64,000 nucleotides of DNA. Source: Enterobacter genomosp. O (GTDB lineage: Bacteria > Pseudomonadota > Gammaproteobacteria > Enterobacterales > Enterobacteriaceae). Of this stretch, positions 12,927-27,627 are shown piece by piece. The first letter of the stretch is position 1. Every line of letters begins with the position of its first letter. The DNA is taken from NCBI RefSeq assembly GCF_001022965.1, contig NZ_LECZ01000023.1, positions 310,001 to 374,000 on the forward strand, written 5' to 3'. The notes below the pieces were generated by a model. That model was given only the letters and a program-made list of their open reading frames with translations, did no database searches and was not told the origin of the DNA. Position numbers and translations under genes: made by a program.

Positions 12927-13877
12927 ATGCAGATCCTGTTGGCTAACCCGCGCGGCTTCTGCGCCGGTGTAGACCGCGCTATCAGCATTGTTGAAAACGC
13001 GCTGGAAATTTATGGCGCGCCGATTTATGTGCGTCACGAAGTGGTGCACAACCGTTACGTGGTCGACAGCCTGCGCGAGCGCGGTGCCATTTTTATTGAG
13101 CAAATCAGCGAAGTGCCGGACGGTGCGATCCTGATTTTCTCCGCGCACGGCGTCTCTCAGGCGGTACGGAACGAAGCGAAAAGCCGCGATTTGACCGTGT
13201 TCGATGCCACCTGCCCATTAGTCACGAAAGTGCATATGGAAGTGGCGCGCGCCAGCCGTCGTGGTGAAGAGTCGATTCTGATTGGCCATGCCGGGCATCC
13301 GGAAGTCGAAGGCACCATGGGCCAGTACAGCAACCCGGAAGGGGGCATGTATCTGGTTGAGTCGCCTGAAGATGTGTTTACGCTGAACGTAAAAAATGAA
13401 GCCCGTCTGTCGTTTATGACCCAGACAACGCTCTCCGTAGACGATACCTCGGACGTGATTGACGCCCTGCGTCAGCGCTTCCCGAAAATCGTCGGTCCGC
13501 GTAAGGATGACATCTGCTACGCAACCACTAACCGTCAGGAAGCGGTGCGTGCCCTGGCTGAACAGGCGGATGTGGTGCTGGTGGTCGGCTCCAAAAACTC
13601 GTCTAACTCCAACCGTTTGGCTGAACTGGCACAACGCATGGGGAAAGCGGCTTTCCTGATTGATGACGCGTCGGATATTCAGGAAGCGTGGGTTAAAAAC
13701 GCGGCCTGCGTGGGCGTGACGGCAGGGGCTTCCGCGCCGGATATTCTGGTACAGAACGTCATTTCCCGTCTGCAGGAGCTCGGCGGTGGCGAAGCGGTGC
13801 CGCTGGAAGGTCGTGAAGAGAACATCGTTTTCGAAGTTCCGAAAGAACTGAGAATTGACGCCCGCGAAGTCGAATAG
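12927..13877 (+). CDS. ispH: 4-hydroxy-3-methylbut-2-enyl diphosphate reductase
   Basis: Last enzyme of the MEP isoprenoid pathway: reduces HMBPP to IPP and DMAPP using a [4Fe-4S] cluster. It has 316 residues, identical in length to E. coli. The start [18 protein letters not shown] contains Cys12; further cluster cysteines are in [12 protein letters not shown] and [11 protein letters not shown], and the catalytic glutamate region is [10 protein letters not shown]. The start at 12927 follows GGAGG. An in-frame ATG at 12843 lies inside fkpB and is not used. It ends the ribF-ispH string with a strong terminator. Confidence 0.98.
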   Translation: MQILLANPRGFCAGVDRAISIVENALEIYGAPIYVRHEVVHNRYVVDSLRERGAIFIEQISEVPDGAILIFSAHGVSQAVRNEAKSRDLTVFDATCPLVTKVHMEVARASRRGEESILIGHAGHPEVEGTMGQYSNPEGGMYLVESPEDVFTLNVKNEARLSFMTQTTLSVDDTSDVIDALRQRFPKIVGPRKDDICYATTNRQEAVRALAEQADVVLVVGSKNSSNSNRLAELAQRMGKAAFLIDDASDIQEAWVKNAACVGVTAGASAPDILVQNVISRLQELGGGEAVPLEGREENIVFEVPKELRIDAREVE

Positions 13878-13891
13878 ACCCTTTTCTGATG

Positions 13892-13925
13892 AAAGGCCAG
13901 CACCTCCTGTGCTGGCCTTTTTTTT
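13892..13925 (+). terminator. ispH intrinsic terminator
   Basis: The stem GGCCAGCAC-ctcct-GTGCTGGCC is followed by eight T residues, 15 bases past the ispH stop. E. coli continues with rihC here; no rihC reading frame exists before dapB in this window. Confidence 0.95.
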
Positions 13926-14067
13926 ACCCGTTACTTTATCGTGACGACAAAATCATGTCTTTTACTGATATTTAAGTCGGTTTCACGTTAAATTCTAATT
14001 ATCGGTGTTTTCAGTTGGCAGTGCTTCTCAAGGCTGGTTAATCTGAAAACGGTTTACATCATTTTAA

Positions 14068-14904
<837 letters not shown>

Positions 14905-14956
14905 GAGTTATTACCCATCGTGATGTGGTTATTGCAGTCGTAATTACTTGATTGCA

Positions 14957-14986
14957 TAGGGCAATAATTTATTGCCCTTTTATTTT
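14957..14986 (+). terminator. dapB terminator
   Basis: The stem GGGCAAT-aattt-ATTGCCC is followed by TTTTATTTTAT, about 55 bases after the dapB stop. It fits an intrinsic terminator. Confidence 0.85.
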
Positions 14987-15066
14987 ATCTATTACGTTAT
15001 GTTTTATCGCAATAACATTTAAAAGCATCTATGTTGCTGCATTTTTTCGTTGCTGAAATGTAAATT

Positions 15067-15082
15067 TTGACCATCTGGTCCA
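15067..15082. promoter_or_regulatory. RutR operator upstream of carAB
   Basis: TTGACCATCTGGTCCA matches the RutR consensus TTGACCANNTGGTCAA at all but one arm base. In E. coli RutR, the pyrimidine-degradation regulator, binds far upstream of carAB P1 and senses uracil. Position and order relative to P1 are the same here. Confidence 0.85.
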
Positions 15083-15123
15083 CTTTTCCCAGCTCCATTG
15101 AGACATTTTTTATTAAACCAGGC

Positions 15124-15139
15124 GCGCAAGCGTTTTCCG
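15124..15139. promoter_or_regulatory. PurR operator upstream of carAB
   Basis: GCGCAAGCGTTTTCCG resembles the PurR consensus ACGCAAACGTTTNCNT in both half-sites. Purine control of carAB P1 through PurR is known in E. coli; the site lies between the RutR box and P1. Confidence 0.75.
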
Positions 15140-15224
15140 CAGTGATTTACCTGATCTTTTTGTCGCTTAAGCGGCATTCCACTCGCCAGGGCTGCAAAAG
15201 ACTAAACAAAATATCCGTTTTAAG

Positions 15225-15253
15225 TTGACTTTTACCCACCAAATCCCCAGAAT
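15225..15253 (+). promoter_or_regulatory. carAB promoter P1
   Basis: TTGACT (15225-15230) and CAGAAT (15248-15253) are 17 bases apart, and the following AGAATGCCGCCGTTTGCC matches the E. coli P1 initial region. P1 is the pyrimidine- and purine-controlled promoter. Confidence 0.82.
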
Positions 15254-15293
15254 GCCGCCGTTTGCCAAAAATCCGCTGGCAACACATTTGCAT

Positions 15294-15346
15294 TGATCCA
15301 TGACATGGTTATGAATTAATATGCAAATAAAGTGAGTGAATATTCT
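15294..15346 (+). promoter_or_regulatory. carAB promoter P2 with tandem ArgR boxes
   Basis: P2 (TTGATC near 15294, TTAATA near 15317) is overlapped by two ARG boxes: core TGAATTAATATGCA (15312-15325) and core TGAGTGAATATTCT (15333-15346). The cores are seven bases apart, equal to the usual three-base gap between 18-bp boxes. This is the arginine-repressed promoter. Confidence 0.85.
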
Positions 15347-15358
15347 CTGGAGGGTGTT

Positions 15359-16507
15359 TTGATTAAGTCAGCGCTATTGGTTCTGGAAGACGGAACCCAG
15401 TTTATCGGTCGGGCCATAGGGGCAACGGGTTCGGCGGTTGGGGAAGTCGTTTTCAATACTTCAATGACCGGTTATCAAGAAATCCTCACTGATCCTTCCT
15501 ATTCTCGCCAAATCGTTACTCTTACTTATCCTCATATCGGCAATGTCGGCACCAATGCGGCTGACGAAGAGTCCTCTCAGGTACATGCGCAAGGCCTGGT
15601 CATTCGCGACCTGCCGCTGATTGCCAGCAACTTCCGCAACACCGAAGACCTCTCTTCCTACCTGAAACGCCATAACATCGTGGCGATTGCCGATATCGAT
15701 ACCCGTAAGTTAACGCGTCTGCTGCGCGAGAAGGGTGCACAAAACGGCTGCATCATCGCAGGTGATAACCTCGATGCGGCCCTGGCGCTGGAAAAAGCGA
15801 AAGCCTTCCCGGGCCTGAACGGCATGGACCTGGCGAAAGAAGTGACTACCGCTGAAGCCTACAGCTGGACGCAGGGTAGCTGGACGCTGGAAGGCGACCT
15901 GCCGGAAGCGAAAAAAGAGAGCGAGCTGCCGTTCCACGTGGTGGCTTATGATTTTGGCGCCAAGCGCAACATCCTGCGCATGCTGGTTGACCGCGGTTGC
16001 CGTCTGACGGTGGTGCCGGCGCAGACCTCTGCCGAAGACGTACTGAAGATGAACCCGGACGGGATCTTCCTCTCTAACGGCCCAGGCGACCCGGCTCCTT
16101 GTGACTACGCCATCGCTGCCATCAAGTCCTTCCTGGAAACCGACATCCCGGTATTCGGCATCTGCCTCGGCCATCAGCTGCTGGCTCTGGCGAGCGGTGC
16201 GAACACCGTTAAGATGAAGTTCGGTCACCACGGTGGTAACCACCCGGTGAAAGACATTGATAACAACACGGTGATGATTACCGCGCAGAACCACGGTTTC
16301 GCCGTCGATGAGGCCTCAATGCCGGCTAACCTGCGCGTGACCCATAAGTCGCTGTTCGATGGCACCCTGCAGGGGATTCATCGTACCGATAAGCCAGCAT
16401 TCAGCTTCCAGGGCCACCCTGAAGCCAGCCCGGGCCCACACGATGCCGCGCCGCTGTTCGATCACTTCATCGAACTTATCGAGCAATACCGTAAGACCGC
16501 TAAATAA
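15359..16507 (+). CDS. carA: Carbamoyl phosphate synthetase small subunit
   Basis: Glutaminase subunit that feeds ammonia to CarB for carbamoyl phosphate, shared by arginine and pyrimidine synthesis. It has 382 residues as in E. coli. The C-terminal class I amidotransferase domain has the nucleophile Cys in [11 protein letters not shown] and a His/Glu pair in [12 protein letters not shown] chose the TTG at 15359, as in E. coli: GGAGG ends five bases upstream and the product begins [15 protein letters not shown]. The in-frame GTG at 15332 lies within the ArgR-box and leader zone. CarB follows 18 bases later. Confidence 0.97.
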   Translation: MIKSALLVLEDGTQFIGRAIGATGSAVGEVVFNTSMTGYQEILTDPSYSRQIVTLTYPHIGNVGTNAADEESSQVHAQGLVIRDLPLIASNFRNTEDLSSYLKRHNIVAIADIDTRKLTRLLREKGAQNGCIIAGDNLDAALALEKAKAFPGLNGMDLAKEVTTAEAYSWTQGSWTLEGDLPEAKKESELPFHVVAYDFGAKRNILRMLVDRGCRLTVVPAQTSAEDVLKMNPDGIFLSNGPGDPAPCDYAIAAIKSFLETDIPVFGICLGHQLLALASGANTVKMKFGHHGGNHPVKDIDNNTVMITAQNHGFAVDEASMPANLRVTHKSLFDGTLQGIHRTDKPAFSFQGHPEASPGPHDAAPLFDHFIELIEQYRKTAK

Positions 16508-16525
16508 TCAGGAGCCGAGAAGACA

Positions 16526-19750
<3,225 letters not shown>

Positions 19751-19755
19751 GTAAA

Positions 19756-19788
19756 AATGCCCGGTGCCGTTCGGTTGCCGGGCATTCT
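19756..19788 (+). terminator. carB downstream hairpin
   Basis: The arms AATGCCCGG and CCGGGCATT begin about six bases after the carB stop. Only a short pyrimidine run (TTCTCC) follows, so termination may be partial. The sequence resembles a degenerate REP unit. Confidence 0.7.
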
Positions 19789-19889
19789 CCCCATCTTCAG
19801 AACCTTCTGGTTTTCCATCCGCATTCAGTCAGTTAGCCTAAAATGGTTAGGTCGATAACGAAATTCAACTGAGAGCAGGGGAAAACACC

Positions 19890-20123
19890 ATGCAAAATAA
19901 ATTACTGATCGCTTCCGTTCTGGCTGCCACTGCAATGTTCACCGTGGCGGGCTGTTCGTCTAATCAGGCCGTAAAAACCACCGATGGTAAAACCATTGTC
20001 ACCGACGGCAAGCCGCAGGTGGATGATGATACCGGCCTGGTGTCGTATAAAAACGCCGAAACCGGTCAAACCGAGCAGATTAACCGTGACCAGGTTAAAT
20101 CCATGGGTGAACTGGATAACTAA
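19890..20123 (+). CDS. Small DUF903 (YgdI/YgdR-like) lipoprotein
   Basis: Predicted lipoprotein of 77 residues. The signal peptide is MQNKLLIASVLAATAMFTVA, with lipobox VAGC and Cys22. The residues after Cys (Ser, Ser) give no inner-membrane retention signal, so an outer-membrane location is likely. The mature part is a DUF903 SH3-like fold: KTTDGKTIVTDGKPQVDDDTG, then a stretch like YgdI/YgdR ending KSMGELDN. Function is unknown in this family. A ribosome site (AGGGG) precedes the ATG. E. coli has the cai/fix region here instead. It is transcribed alone between carB and kefF. Confidence 0.88.
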   Translation: MQNKLLIASVLAATAMFTVAGCSSNQAVKTTDGKTIVTDGKPQVDDDTGLVSYKNAETGQTEQINRDQVKSMGELDN

Positions 20124-20161
20124 TTCAGAATTCTGACGTAAGCCCGTCAATAATATTCACT

Positions 20162-20224
20162 ATTAGCCTGTTGAATTACTGACTACACTCTTTTGTTAAA
20201 AGAAAGCAGTAACAACAGGCTAAT
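20162..20224. repeat. Perfect 12-bp inverted repeat before kefF
   Basis: ATTAGCCTGTTG (20162-20173) and its exact complement CAACAGGCTAAT (20213-20224) flank 39 bases. The right arm ends two bases before the kefF ATG and covers its CAGG ribosome site. The interval is A/T-rich and contains promoter-like TACACT and TTGAAT. It could be a leader hairpin that hides the ribosome site, a looped operator or a small mobile-element relic. Confidence 0.8.
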
Positions 20225-20226
20225 CA

Positions 20227-20757
20227 ATGATTCTGATAATTTACGCCCATCCTTATCCGCAGCACTCGCATGCGAATAAGCGGATGCTTGAGCAGGTAAG
20301 GACGCTTGATAACGTAGAGATACGTTCCCTCTATCAACTCTATCCCGATTTTAATATCGATATCGCCGCCGAACAGGAGGCACTTTCCCGCGCCGATCTG
20401 ATTATCTGGCAGCATCCCATGCAGTGGTACAGCACCCCTCCGCTCCTGAAACTGTGGATTGATAAAGTTTTCTCCCACGGCTGGGCGTACGGCCACAACG
20501 GCAATGCGCTAAAAGGGAAAAGCCTGATGTGGGCGGTCACTACCGGCGGAGGGGAAAGCCACTTTGATATTGGGTCCTTCCCGGGGTTTGACGTCCTGGC
20601 GCAGCCGCTGCAGGCAACCGCGCTCTATTGCGGTCTGAACTGGCTCCCGCCTTTTGCCATGCACTGCACGTTTGTCTGCGACGATGAAACGCTGCAGGCG
20701 CAGGCTCGCCATTATAAACAACGCTTACTCGAGTGGCAGGAGACGCATCATGGATAG
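20227..20757 (+). CDS. kefF: KefC ancillary NAD(P)H oxidoreductase KefF
   Basis: Cytoplasmic flavodoxin-fold quinone oxidoreductase, 176 residues, that binds KefC and is needed for its full activity during electrophile stress. The N-terminal [18 protein letters not shown] is the flavin phosphate loop, and [20 protein letters not shown] is the NAD(P)H dehydrogenase (DT-diaphorase) family core. The last eight bases overlap the kefC start, which implies coupled translation. Confidence 0.97.
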   Translation: MILIIYAHPYPQHSHANKRMLEQVRTLDNVEIRSLYQLYPDFNIDIAAEQEALSRADLIIWQHPMQWYSTPPLLKLWIDKVFSHGWAYGHNGNALKGKSLMWAVTTGGGESHFDIGSFPGFDVLAQPLQATALYCGLNWLPPFAMHCTFVCDDETLQAQARHYKQRLLEWQETHHG

Positions 20758-22615
20758 CCATACGCTGATACAGGCGCTGATTTACCTCGGCGCGGCGGCA
20801 CTGATTGTGCCCGTGGCGGTACGCCTCGGGCTTGGCTCCGTTCTCGGCTATCTGATTGCCGGCTGCGTCATTGGGCCGTGGGGCCTTCGTCTGGTCACGG
20901 ATGCTGAGGCGATTCTCCATTTCGCTGAGATTGGCGTTGTGCTGATGCTCTTTGTGATTGGTCTGGAACTCGATCCGCAGCGCTTGTGGAAGCTTCGCGC
21001 CTCGGTATTTGGCGGTGGCGCGTTGCAAATGGTGGCCTGCGGCCTGCTGTTGGGCGGGTTCTGTATCCTGCTGGGAATGGACTGGAAAGTGGCAGAGCTC
21101 ATCGGCATGACGCTGGCGCTCTCCTCGACGGCGATTGCCATGCAGGCGATGAACGAGCGTAACCTGACGGTCTCTCAGATGGGCCGCAGCGCCTTCTCCG
21201 TGCTGCTTTTCCAGGACATTGCCGCTATCCCGCTGGTGGCGATGATCCCGCTGCTGGCGGCAAGTGGTTCCTCGACGACGCTGGGCGCTTTCGCGCTATC
21301 CGCACTGAAGGTGGCGGGCGCGCTGGCGCTGGTGGTTATGCTTGGGCGCTACGTTACCCGTCCGCTGCTGCGGTTTGTTGCCCGTTCAGGCCTGCGCGAA
21401 GTGTTCAGCGCCGTGGCGCTGTTCCTGGTGTTTGGCTTTGGTCTGCTGCTGGAAGAGGCCGGGCTGTCGATGGCGATGGGGGCATTCCTCGCAGGCGTTC
21501 TGCTGGCGAGTTCTGAATATCGTCACGCGCTGGAAAGCGATATCGAGCCGTTCAAAGGGCTGCTGCTGGGGCTATTTTTCATCGGCGTCGGGATGTCCGT
21601 CGATTTCGGCACGCTGGTGACGCACCCGCTGCGGATCGTCATCCTGCTGGTGGGCTTCCTGGTCATTAAAATGGTGATGCTGTGGCTGATTGCGCGTCCA
21701 CTGAACGTGCCGACCCGGCAGCGCCGCTGGTTTGCCGTGCTGCTGGGGCAGGGGAGCGAATTTGCGTTCGTGGTCTTTGGCGCAGCGCAAATGGCAAACG
21801 TCCTCGATCCGGAGTGGGCGAAAGCGCTGACGCTGGCGGTCGCACTGTCGATGGCGGCGACGCCTGTTCTGCTGGTGGTGCTGACGCGTCTGGAAAAATC
21901 GGGCAGCGAGCAGGAGCGCGAAGCCGATGAAATCGACGAGGAGCAGCCGCGCGTCATCATCGCCGGCTTTGGCCGCTACGGGCAGATCGTAGGTCGTTTA
22001 CTGCTGTCGAGCGGGGTGAAAATGGTCATCCTCGATCACGACCCGGACCATGTCGATACTCTGCGTAAATTTGATATGAAGGTGTTTTACGGAGATGCGA
22101 CCCGCGTCGATCTGCTGGAATCCGCTGGGGCGGCAAAAGCCGAGGTGCTGATTAACGCCATTGACGATCCAGAGACCAGCATGCAGATGGTGGAACTGGT
22201 TAAAGAGCATTTCCCGGCGCTGACCATTATCTCCCGCGCGCGCGATGTGGATCACTATATCAGGCTGCGGCAGGCGGGTGTCGACGCACCGGAGCGTGAA
22301 ACGTTCGAAGGTGCGCTGAAGTCTGGCCGTACGGCGCTGGAAAGTCTGGGGCTCGGCGCGTATGAAGCGCGCGAGCGTGCGGATCTGTTCCGCCGCTTTA
22401 ATACCGAGATGGTGGAAGAGATGGCGGCGATGGCCGGTAGTTCGGCCACGGAGCGCGCGGCGGTGTTCAAGCGCACCAGCGCGATGCTGACGGAAATCAT
22501 TAACGAGGATCGTAATCACCTGTCGCTGATCCAGCGTCATGGCTGGCAGGGCACGGAGGAGGGCAAGCATACCGGCGATCCGGCTGACGAGCCCGAGAGT
22601 AAACCTTCCGCGTGA
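20750..22615 (+). CDS. kefC: Glutathione-gated potassium/proton antiporter KefC
   Basis: CPA2-family K+ efflux antiporter that acidifies the cytoplasm when glutathione adducts form. It has 621 residues (E. coli 620). About 12 membrane segments (1-380) include [21 protein letters not shown] nucleotide-binding domain follows, with [17 protein letters not shown] (near 400), which binds GSH adducts. The tail has [20 protein letters not shown]. The ATG at 20750 gives [14 protein letters not shown] as in E. coli; an in-frame ATG at 20654 lies within kefF. Confidence 0.97.
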   Translation: MDSHTLIQALIYLGAAALIVPVAVRLGLGSVLGYLIAGCVIGPWGLRLVTDAEAILHFAEIGVVLMLFVIGLELDPQRLWKLRASVFGGGALQMVACGLLLGGFCILLGMDWKVAELIGMTLALSSTAIAMQAMNERNLTVSQMGRSAFSVLLFQDIAAIPLVAMIPLLAASGSSTTLGAFALSALKVAGALALVVMLGRYVTRPLLRFVARSGLREVFSAVALFLVFGFGLLLEEAGLSMAMGAFLAGVLLASSEYRHALESDIEPFKGLLLGLFFIGVGMSVDFGTLVTHPLRIVILLVGFLVIKMVMLWLIARPLNVPTRQRRWFAVLLGQGSEFAFVVFGAAQMANVLDPEWAKALTLAVALSMAATPVLLVVLTRLEKSGSEQEREADEIDEEQPRVIIAGFGRYGQIVGRLLLSSGVKMVILDHDPDHVDTLRKFDMKVFYGDATRVDLLESAGAAKAEVLINAIDDPETSMQMVELVKEHFPALTIISRARDVDHYIRLRQAGVDAPERETFEGALKSGRTALESLGLGAYEARERADLFRRFNTEMVEEMAAMAGSSATERAAVFKRTSAMLTEIINEDRNHLSLIQRHGWQGTEEGKHTGDPADEPESKPSA

Positions 22616-22668
22616 AGTGGAGTTGCCAGCAATAATAAAAAATTTCTTTATCTTTACCCTGCCGCCAG

Positions 22669-23209
<541 letters not shown>

Positions 23210-23217
23210 GTGATTAC

Positions 23218-23241
23218 TCCCTCTCCCTGCGGGGAGAGGGA
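23218..23241. repeat. CCCTCTCCC hairpin repeat, copy 1 (folA/apaH junction)
   Basis: The stem TCCCTCTCCC-tgcg-GGGAGAGGGA has ten base pairs in the 40-base gap between convergent folA and apaH. Nine bases past the hairpin, GCATCAGG carries the apaH stop (TGA on minus). A second copy lies at 43327. It probably acts as a bidirectional barrier or weak terminator. Confidence 0.8.
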
Positions 23242-23249
23242 ATCATGCA

Positions 23250-24098
23250 TCAGGAGGCAACGGCCTCGCCTTCTCCTGAGTTAAGCTGTCGGTTGGACGG
23301 CTGAACAAAGTAAGCTTTATCTTCCCAGCGTAAGCAGGTTAACTCTCCGCCCCAGCAGCATCCGGTATCCAGACCGTAGATCCCTTCCGGCGTTCCTTTT
23401 CCTTCCAGTGCAGCCCAGTGACCAAATACCACGCTGTACTCGCTTGTCACCGGTCCCGGAATGGCAAACCACGGTTTGAGCGGAGCGGGCGCGCTTTCCG
23501 GTGTCTCTTTGGAATACATGTCCAGCTGTCCGTTCGGGAAGCAGAAACGCATGCGGGTGAAGGCGTTGGTGATAAAGCGCAGGCGGGCCAGGCCGCTGAG
23601 CTCTTCGCTCCAGTGGTTTGGCATATCGCCGTACATGGCATCGAGGAAGAAAGGATACGAGTCGCTCGCCAGCACCGCTTCAACGTCACGCGCGCAGGTT
23701 TTCGCCGTCTCAAGATCCCACTGTGGGGTGATCCCGGCATGGGCCATGACCAGCTTTTTCTCTTCGTCGATCTGCAGCAGTGGCTGACGGCGCAACCAGT
23801 TGATCAGCTCGTCGGCGTCCGGCGCATCCAGCAGTGGGGTGAGGCGATCTTTAGGCTTGTTGCGGCTGATCCCGGCGAAAACCGCCAGCAGATGCAGATC
23901 GTGATTGCCCAGGACCATGCGGACGCTGTCGCCCAGCGATTTGACGAAGCGTAATACTTCAAGGGAGCCGGGGCCACGCGCGACTAAATCGCCTGTCAGC
24001 CAGAGCGTGTCCTGTCCAGGGGTAAAGTCGACCTGCTTTAATAATGCGATCAGTTCATCGTAGCAACCGTGAACGTCGCCAATCAGATATGTAGACAT
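23250..24098 (-). CDS. apaH: Bis(5'-nucleosyl)-tetraphosphatase, symmetrical
   Basis: Hydrolyses Ap4A to two ADP, and in E. coli also removes Np4 caps from RNA. It has 282 residues (E. coli 280). It is a metallophosphoesterase with [10 protein letters not shown] near residue 7, [13 protein letters not shown] and [10 protein letters not shown] metal-binding motifs. The ATG at 24098 gives [11 protein letters not shown]; in-frame codons further upstream lie inside apaG. It is the last gene of the lptD-surA-pdxA-rsmA-apaG-apaH string, four bases after apaG. Confidence 0.97.
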   Translation of the reverse strand: MSTYLIGDVHGCYDELIALLKQVDFTPGQDTLWLTGDLVARGPGSLEVLRFVKSLGDSVRMVLGNHDLHLLAVFAGISRNKPKDRLTPLLDAPDADELINWLRRQPLLQIDEEKKLVMAHAGITPQWDLETAKTCARDVEAVLASDSYPFFLDAMYGDMPNHWSEELSGLARLRFITNAFTRMRFCFPNGQLDMYSKETPESAPAPLKPWFAIPGPVTSEYSVVFGHWAALEGKGTPEGIYGLDTGCCWGGELTCLRWEDKAYFVQPSNRQLNSGEGEAVAS

Positions 24099-24102
24099 TA
24101 GA

Positions 24103-24480
24103 TTAATGAATGAGTGTTGTAACGGCGAGACGGAACACAGGAATGGCAACGCGGAAACTATTGCCATCGACGTCGACCATTTCATAATGGCCTTGCATGG
24201 TACCCATCGGCGTTTCAATCACCGCACCGCTGGTGTACTGGTACTCTTCGCCAGGGGCAATGTGCGGCTGTTCGCCAACCACACCTTCCCCCTGAACTTC
24301 GATTTCACGGCCATTGCCGTTGGTGATAAGCCAGTAGCGCCCGCGCAGCTGCACAGGCATCCGCCCCAGGTTGCGAATGGTCACGGTGTAAGCAAAGACA
24401 AAACGTTCTTCATCCGGTGAGGATTGCGATTCAACATAGACGCTTTGTACATGGACACATACGCGGGGCGAATCAATCAT
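24103..24480 (-). CDS. apaG: ApaG protein (Co2+/Mg2+ efflux-associated)
   Basis: ApaG has a fibronectin-III-like fold and 125 residues. The biochemical role is uncertain; mutants in Salmonella affect cobalt resistance and magnesium efflux. The core [18 protein letters not shown] then [20 protein letters not shown] and [12 protein letters not shown] are the family signature. It lies three bases after rsmA and four before apaH in one transcript. Confidence 0.96.
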   Translation of the reverse strand: MIDSPRVCVHVQSVYVESQSSPDEERFVFAYTVTIRNLGRMPVQLRGRYWLITNGNGREIEVQGEGVVGEQPHIAPGEEYQYTSGAVIETPMGTMQGHYEMVDVDGNSFRVAIPVFRLAVTTLIH

Positions 24481-24483
24481 GGC

Positions 24484-25305
24484 TTAACTCTCCTTCGGCG
24501 GCGCATTTTCGCTGATGTAATTAGCCAGCTTGCAGTACTGCTCAACGGAAATGTTCTCCGCACGCATTGCCGGGTCGATTCCCAGCTCGGCTAACACCTC
24601 AACGGTGAACGAATTGCTAAGGCTGTTACGAATCGTTTTACGGCGCTGGTTAAAGGCTTCCGTTGTAACGCGGCTCAGTACACGCAGATCTTTCACCGGG
24701 TACGGTTTCGTTTTGTGCGGCACCAGGCGTACAACCGCGGAATCCACTTTCGGTGGCGGCGTAAAGGCGGATGGCGGAACTTCGAGCACCGGGATCACGT
24801 TGCAGTAATATTGCGCCATCACGCTTAAACGACCATACGCTTTACTGTTCGGGCCTGCAACCAGACGGTTAACAACCTCTTTTTGCAACATGAAGTGCAT
24901 GTCGGCAATGGCATCAGTATAGCTAAACAGGTGGAACATCAGCGGGGTGGAAATGTTGTACGGCAAGTTACCGAAGACGCGCAGCGGCTGGCCCATTTTT
25001 TCCGACAGCTCGCCAAAGTTCATGGTCATGGCATCCTGCTGATAAATGGTCAGCTTCGGCCCGAGGAACGGGTGCGTTTGCAGGCGTGCGGCCAGATCGC
25101 GGTCCAGCTCGATGACGGTTAGTTCGTCGAGGCGTTCGCCGACCGGCTCGGTCAGGGCGGCAAGGCCCGGGCCGATTTCGACCATCGCCTGACCTTTTTG
25201 TGGGTTAATGGCCGAGACAATGCTTTCGATCACGAACTGATCGTTAAGGAAGTTTTGCCCGAAACGTTTACGGGCTAAGTGGCCCTGATGGACTCGATTA
25301 GTCAT
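24484..25305 (-). CDS. rsmA: 16S rRNA dimethyladenosine transferase RsmA (KsgA)
   Basis: Dimethylates A1518 and A1519 in the 3' hairpin of 16S rRNA, a late 30S assembly checkpoint; loss gives kasugamycin resistance. It has 273 residues as in E. coli. The motifs are [11 protein letters not shown], the SAM-binding [13 protein letters not shown] and the catalytic NLPYNISTP. Its ATG overlaps the pdxA stop by four bases (ATGA). Confidence 0.98.
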   Translation of the reverse strand: MTNRVHQGHLARKRFGQNFLNDQFVIESIVSAINPQKGQAMVEIGPGLAALTEPVGERLDELTVIELDRDLAARLQTHPFLGPKLTIYQQDAMTMNFGELSEKMGQPLRVFGNLPYNISTPLMFHLFSYTDAIADMHFMLQKEVVNRLVAGPNSKAYGRLSVMAQYYCNVIPVLEVPPSAFTPPPKVDSAVVRLVPHKTKPYPVKDLRVLSRVTTEAFNQRRKTIRNSLSNSFTVEVLAELGIDPAMRAENISVEQYCKLANYISENAPPKES

Positions 25306-26288
25306 TGAGTATTAACAATCATTTTGATGGCGAGATTAAGCGCCGTAATAAAACTGCCGACATCCGCTTTCCCCTGGCCTGCCAGATCCAGCGCAGTACC
25401 GTGGTCAACGGACGTTCGAATAAAGGGTAAACCGAGGGTGATATTCACCCCGCGGCCAAAGCCCTGGTATTTTAGCACGGGCAGGCCCTGATCGTGGTAC
25501 ATCGCGAGCACCGCATCGGCATTATCCAGGTACTTCGGCTGGAAAAGGGTATCCGCAGGCAGTGGCCCGCTGAGGTTCATCCCTTTTTCCCGCATTTCGT
25601 TAAGCACCGGAATGATGGTGTCGATCTCTTCTGTACCCATGTGTCCACCTTCGCCCGCATGCGGATTCAGGCCGCAAACCAGAACGTGCGGCTGCTTGAT
25701 GCCGAATTTAGTTTGCAGGTCATGGTGCAGGATCCCGATGATCTCCCGCAGCAGTTCCGGGGTAATGGCATCCGGAATGGCCTTAATAGGCAGATGGGTT
25801 GTCACGAGGGCAACGCGCATCTCCTCGGTTGCCAGCATCATCACCACTTTCGGGCTGTGCGAGCGCTCTTCAAAGAACTCCGTATGCCCGGTAAATGGAA
25901 TACCCGCTTCGTTGATCACACCCTTGTGGACGGGGCCGGTAATCAGAGCGGCAAATTCACCCTTAAGACAACCGTCGCAGGCGCGCGCAAGGGTTTCAAC
26001 GACATAATGACCGTTTTCCGTGCTGAGCTGGCCCGGGATGACAGGCGTACGAAGGGGAACAGAGAGAAGCGTGAGCGTACCGGCTTGTTGCGGTGCAGGC
26101 TGTTGGCCTTCAACGTAAGGGATGAGCGTTAAAGGCAGACCGAGCAGCGTTGCCCGGTCTTGTAACAGTGTTGCATCAGCGCAGACGACCAGTTCTACCG
26201 GCCAGCTGCGCTGGGCGAGCTGGACAACGAGGTCAGGCCCAATCCCGGCGGGTTCGCCGGGAGTGATAACAACACGATGCTGTTTCAT
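25302..26288 (-). CDS. pdxA: 4-hydroxythreonine-4-phosphate dehydrogenase
   Basis: NAD-dependent enzyme of pyridoxal 5'-phosphate synthesis (DXP-dependent route), 328 residues (E. coli 329). The start [20 protein letters not shown] and the later [24 protein letters not shown] and [16 protein letters not shown] motifs include the metal-binding histidines. Its start codon overlaps the surA stop by one base (TAATG), and its stop overlaps the rsmA start. Confidence 0.98.
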   Translation of the reverse strand: MKQHRVVITPGEPAGIGPDLVVQLAQRSWPVELVVCADATLLQDRATLLGLPLTLIPYVEGQQPAPQQAGTLTLLSVPLRTPVIPGQLSTENGHYVVETLARACDGCLKGEFAALITGPVHKGVINEAGIPFTGHTEFFEERSHSPKVVMMLATEEMRVALVTTHLPIKAIPDAITPELLREIIGILHHDLQTKFGIKQPHVLVCGLNPHAGEGGHMGTEEIDTIIPVLNEMREKGMNLSGPLPADTLFQPKYLDNADAVLAMYHDQGLPVLKYQGFGRGVNITLGLPFIRTSVDHGTALDLAGQGKADVGSFITALNLAIKMIVNTQ

Positions 26289-27574
26289 TAGTTGCTCAGA
26301 ACTTTCACGTAAGCGCTGGCGCGTTGTTCCTGCATCCAGGTTGCCGCTTCTTCAGAGAACTTACGGTTAAACAGCATACGGTAGGCTCTGTCTTTCTGCG
26401 CCGCATCCGTTTTATCAACGTTACGGGTGTCCATCAGCTCGATCAGATGCCAGCCAAACGAAGAGTGTACCGGCGCACTGATCTGGCCTTTGTTCATCTT
26501 CATCAACGCATCGCGGAACGCTGGATCGTAAATATCCGCCGCTGCCCAGCCCAGATCGCCGCCCTGGTTAGCAGAGCCAGGATCCTGAGAGAACTCTTTT
26601 GCTGCATTTGCGAACGAGGTTTTACCGCTCTTAATGTCAGCAGCAATCTGTTCCAGCTTCGCACGCGCCTGATCGTCAGTCATGATCGGTGACGGTTTCA
26701 GAAGGATGTGGCGAGCGTGAACTTCGGTGACGGAAATACTTTGGCTCTGACCGCGCAGATCGTTCACTTTCAGAATGTGGAAGCCCACGCCTGAACGGAT
26801 CGGACCTACGATATCACCTTTCTTCGCCGTGCTCAGTGCCTGGGCGAAGATGGATGGCAGCTCCTGAATACGTCCCCAGCCCATCTGGCCCCCTTTCAGC
26901 GCCTGTTGGTCCGCGGAGTAGGTGATAGCCAGCTTGCCAAAGTCGCCGCCGTTACGCGCCTGTTCGACAATAGAGCGCGCCTGGCTTTCGGCTTCCGCAG
27001 CCTGATCGGAGGTTGGGTTCTCTGGCAGTGGGATCAGAATGTGGCTCAGGTTCAGCTCAGTGCTGGCATCGTTCTGGTTACCCACCTGTTTTGCCAGCGC
27101 GTCTACTTCCTGAGGCAGGATCGTGACGCGGCGGCGTACTTCGTTGTTACGTACTTCCGAAATCAGCATCTCTTTACGGATCTGGTTACGGTAGGTGGCG
27201 TAGCTGATGCCGTCATAGGCCAGACGGCTGCGCATCTGGTCTAAAGACATATTGTTTTGCTTCGCGATGTTAGCGATCGCCTGATCGAGCTGCTCGTCAG
27301 TGACCTTCACACCCATTTTCTGCCCCATCTGGAGAACGATCTGATCCATGATCAGACGCTCCAGGATCTGGTGGCGCAGCGTGGCGTCATCCGGAAGCTG
27401 CTGACCTGCTTCACCCGAGTTGAGCTTCACCGATTTCATCAGACCGTCAACGTCACTTTCGAGCACGACGCCGTTGTTTACCACCGCGGCGACTTTATCA
27501 ACAACCTGGGGGGCCGCGAAGCTGGTATTCGCAACCATAGCGACACCGAGCAGCAGCGTTTTCCAGTTCTTCAT
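26288..27574 (-). CDS. surA: Periplasmic chaperone / peptidyl-prolyl isomerase SurA
   Basis: Main periplasmic carrier of unfolded outer-membrane proteins to the BAM complex; 428 residues as in E. coli. The signal peptide [20 protein letters not shown] is followed by an N-terminal chaperone domain (about 21-170). Two parvulin domains follow (about 172-273 and 283-383), each with GGQMGW or GGDLGW motifs, and then a C-terminal helix. It lies 53 bases after lptD, one of its clients. Confidence 0.98.
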   Translation of the reverse strand: MKNWKTLLLGVAMVANTSFAAPQVVDKVAAVVNNGVVLESDVDGLMKSVKLNSGEAGQQLPDDATLRHQILERLIMDQIVLQMGQKMGVKVTDEQLDQAIANIAKQNNMSLDQMRSRLAYDGISYATYRNQIRKEMLISEVRNNEVRRRVTILPQEVDALAKQVGNQNDASTELNLSHILIPLPENPTSDQAAEAESQARSIVEQARNGGDFGKLAITYSADQQALKGGQMGWGRIQELPSIFAQALSTAKKGDIVGPIRSGVGFHILKVNDLRGQSQSISVTEVHARHILLKPSPIMTDDQARAKLEQIAADIKSGKTSFANAAKEFSQDPGSANQGGDLGWAAADIYDPAFRDALMKMNKGQISAPVHSSFGWHLIELMDTRNVDKTDAAQKDRAYRMLFNRKFSEEAATWMQEQRASAYVKVLSN

Positions 27575-27627
27575 ACTTTTTCCATTTCAATTAACCGCAA
27601 AGCGGATTACGTTGCAAATCAAGCACA

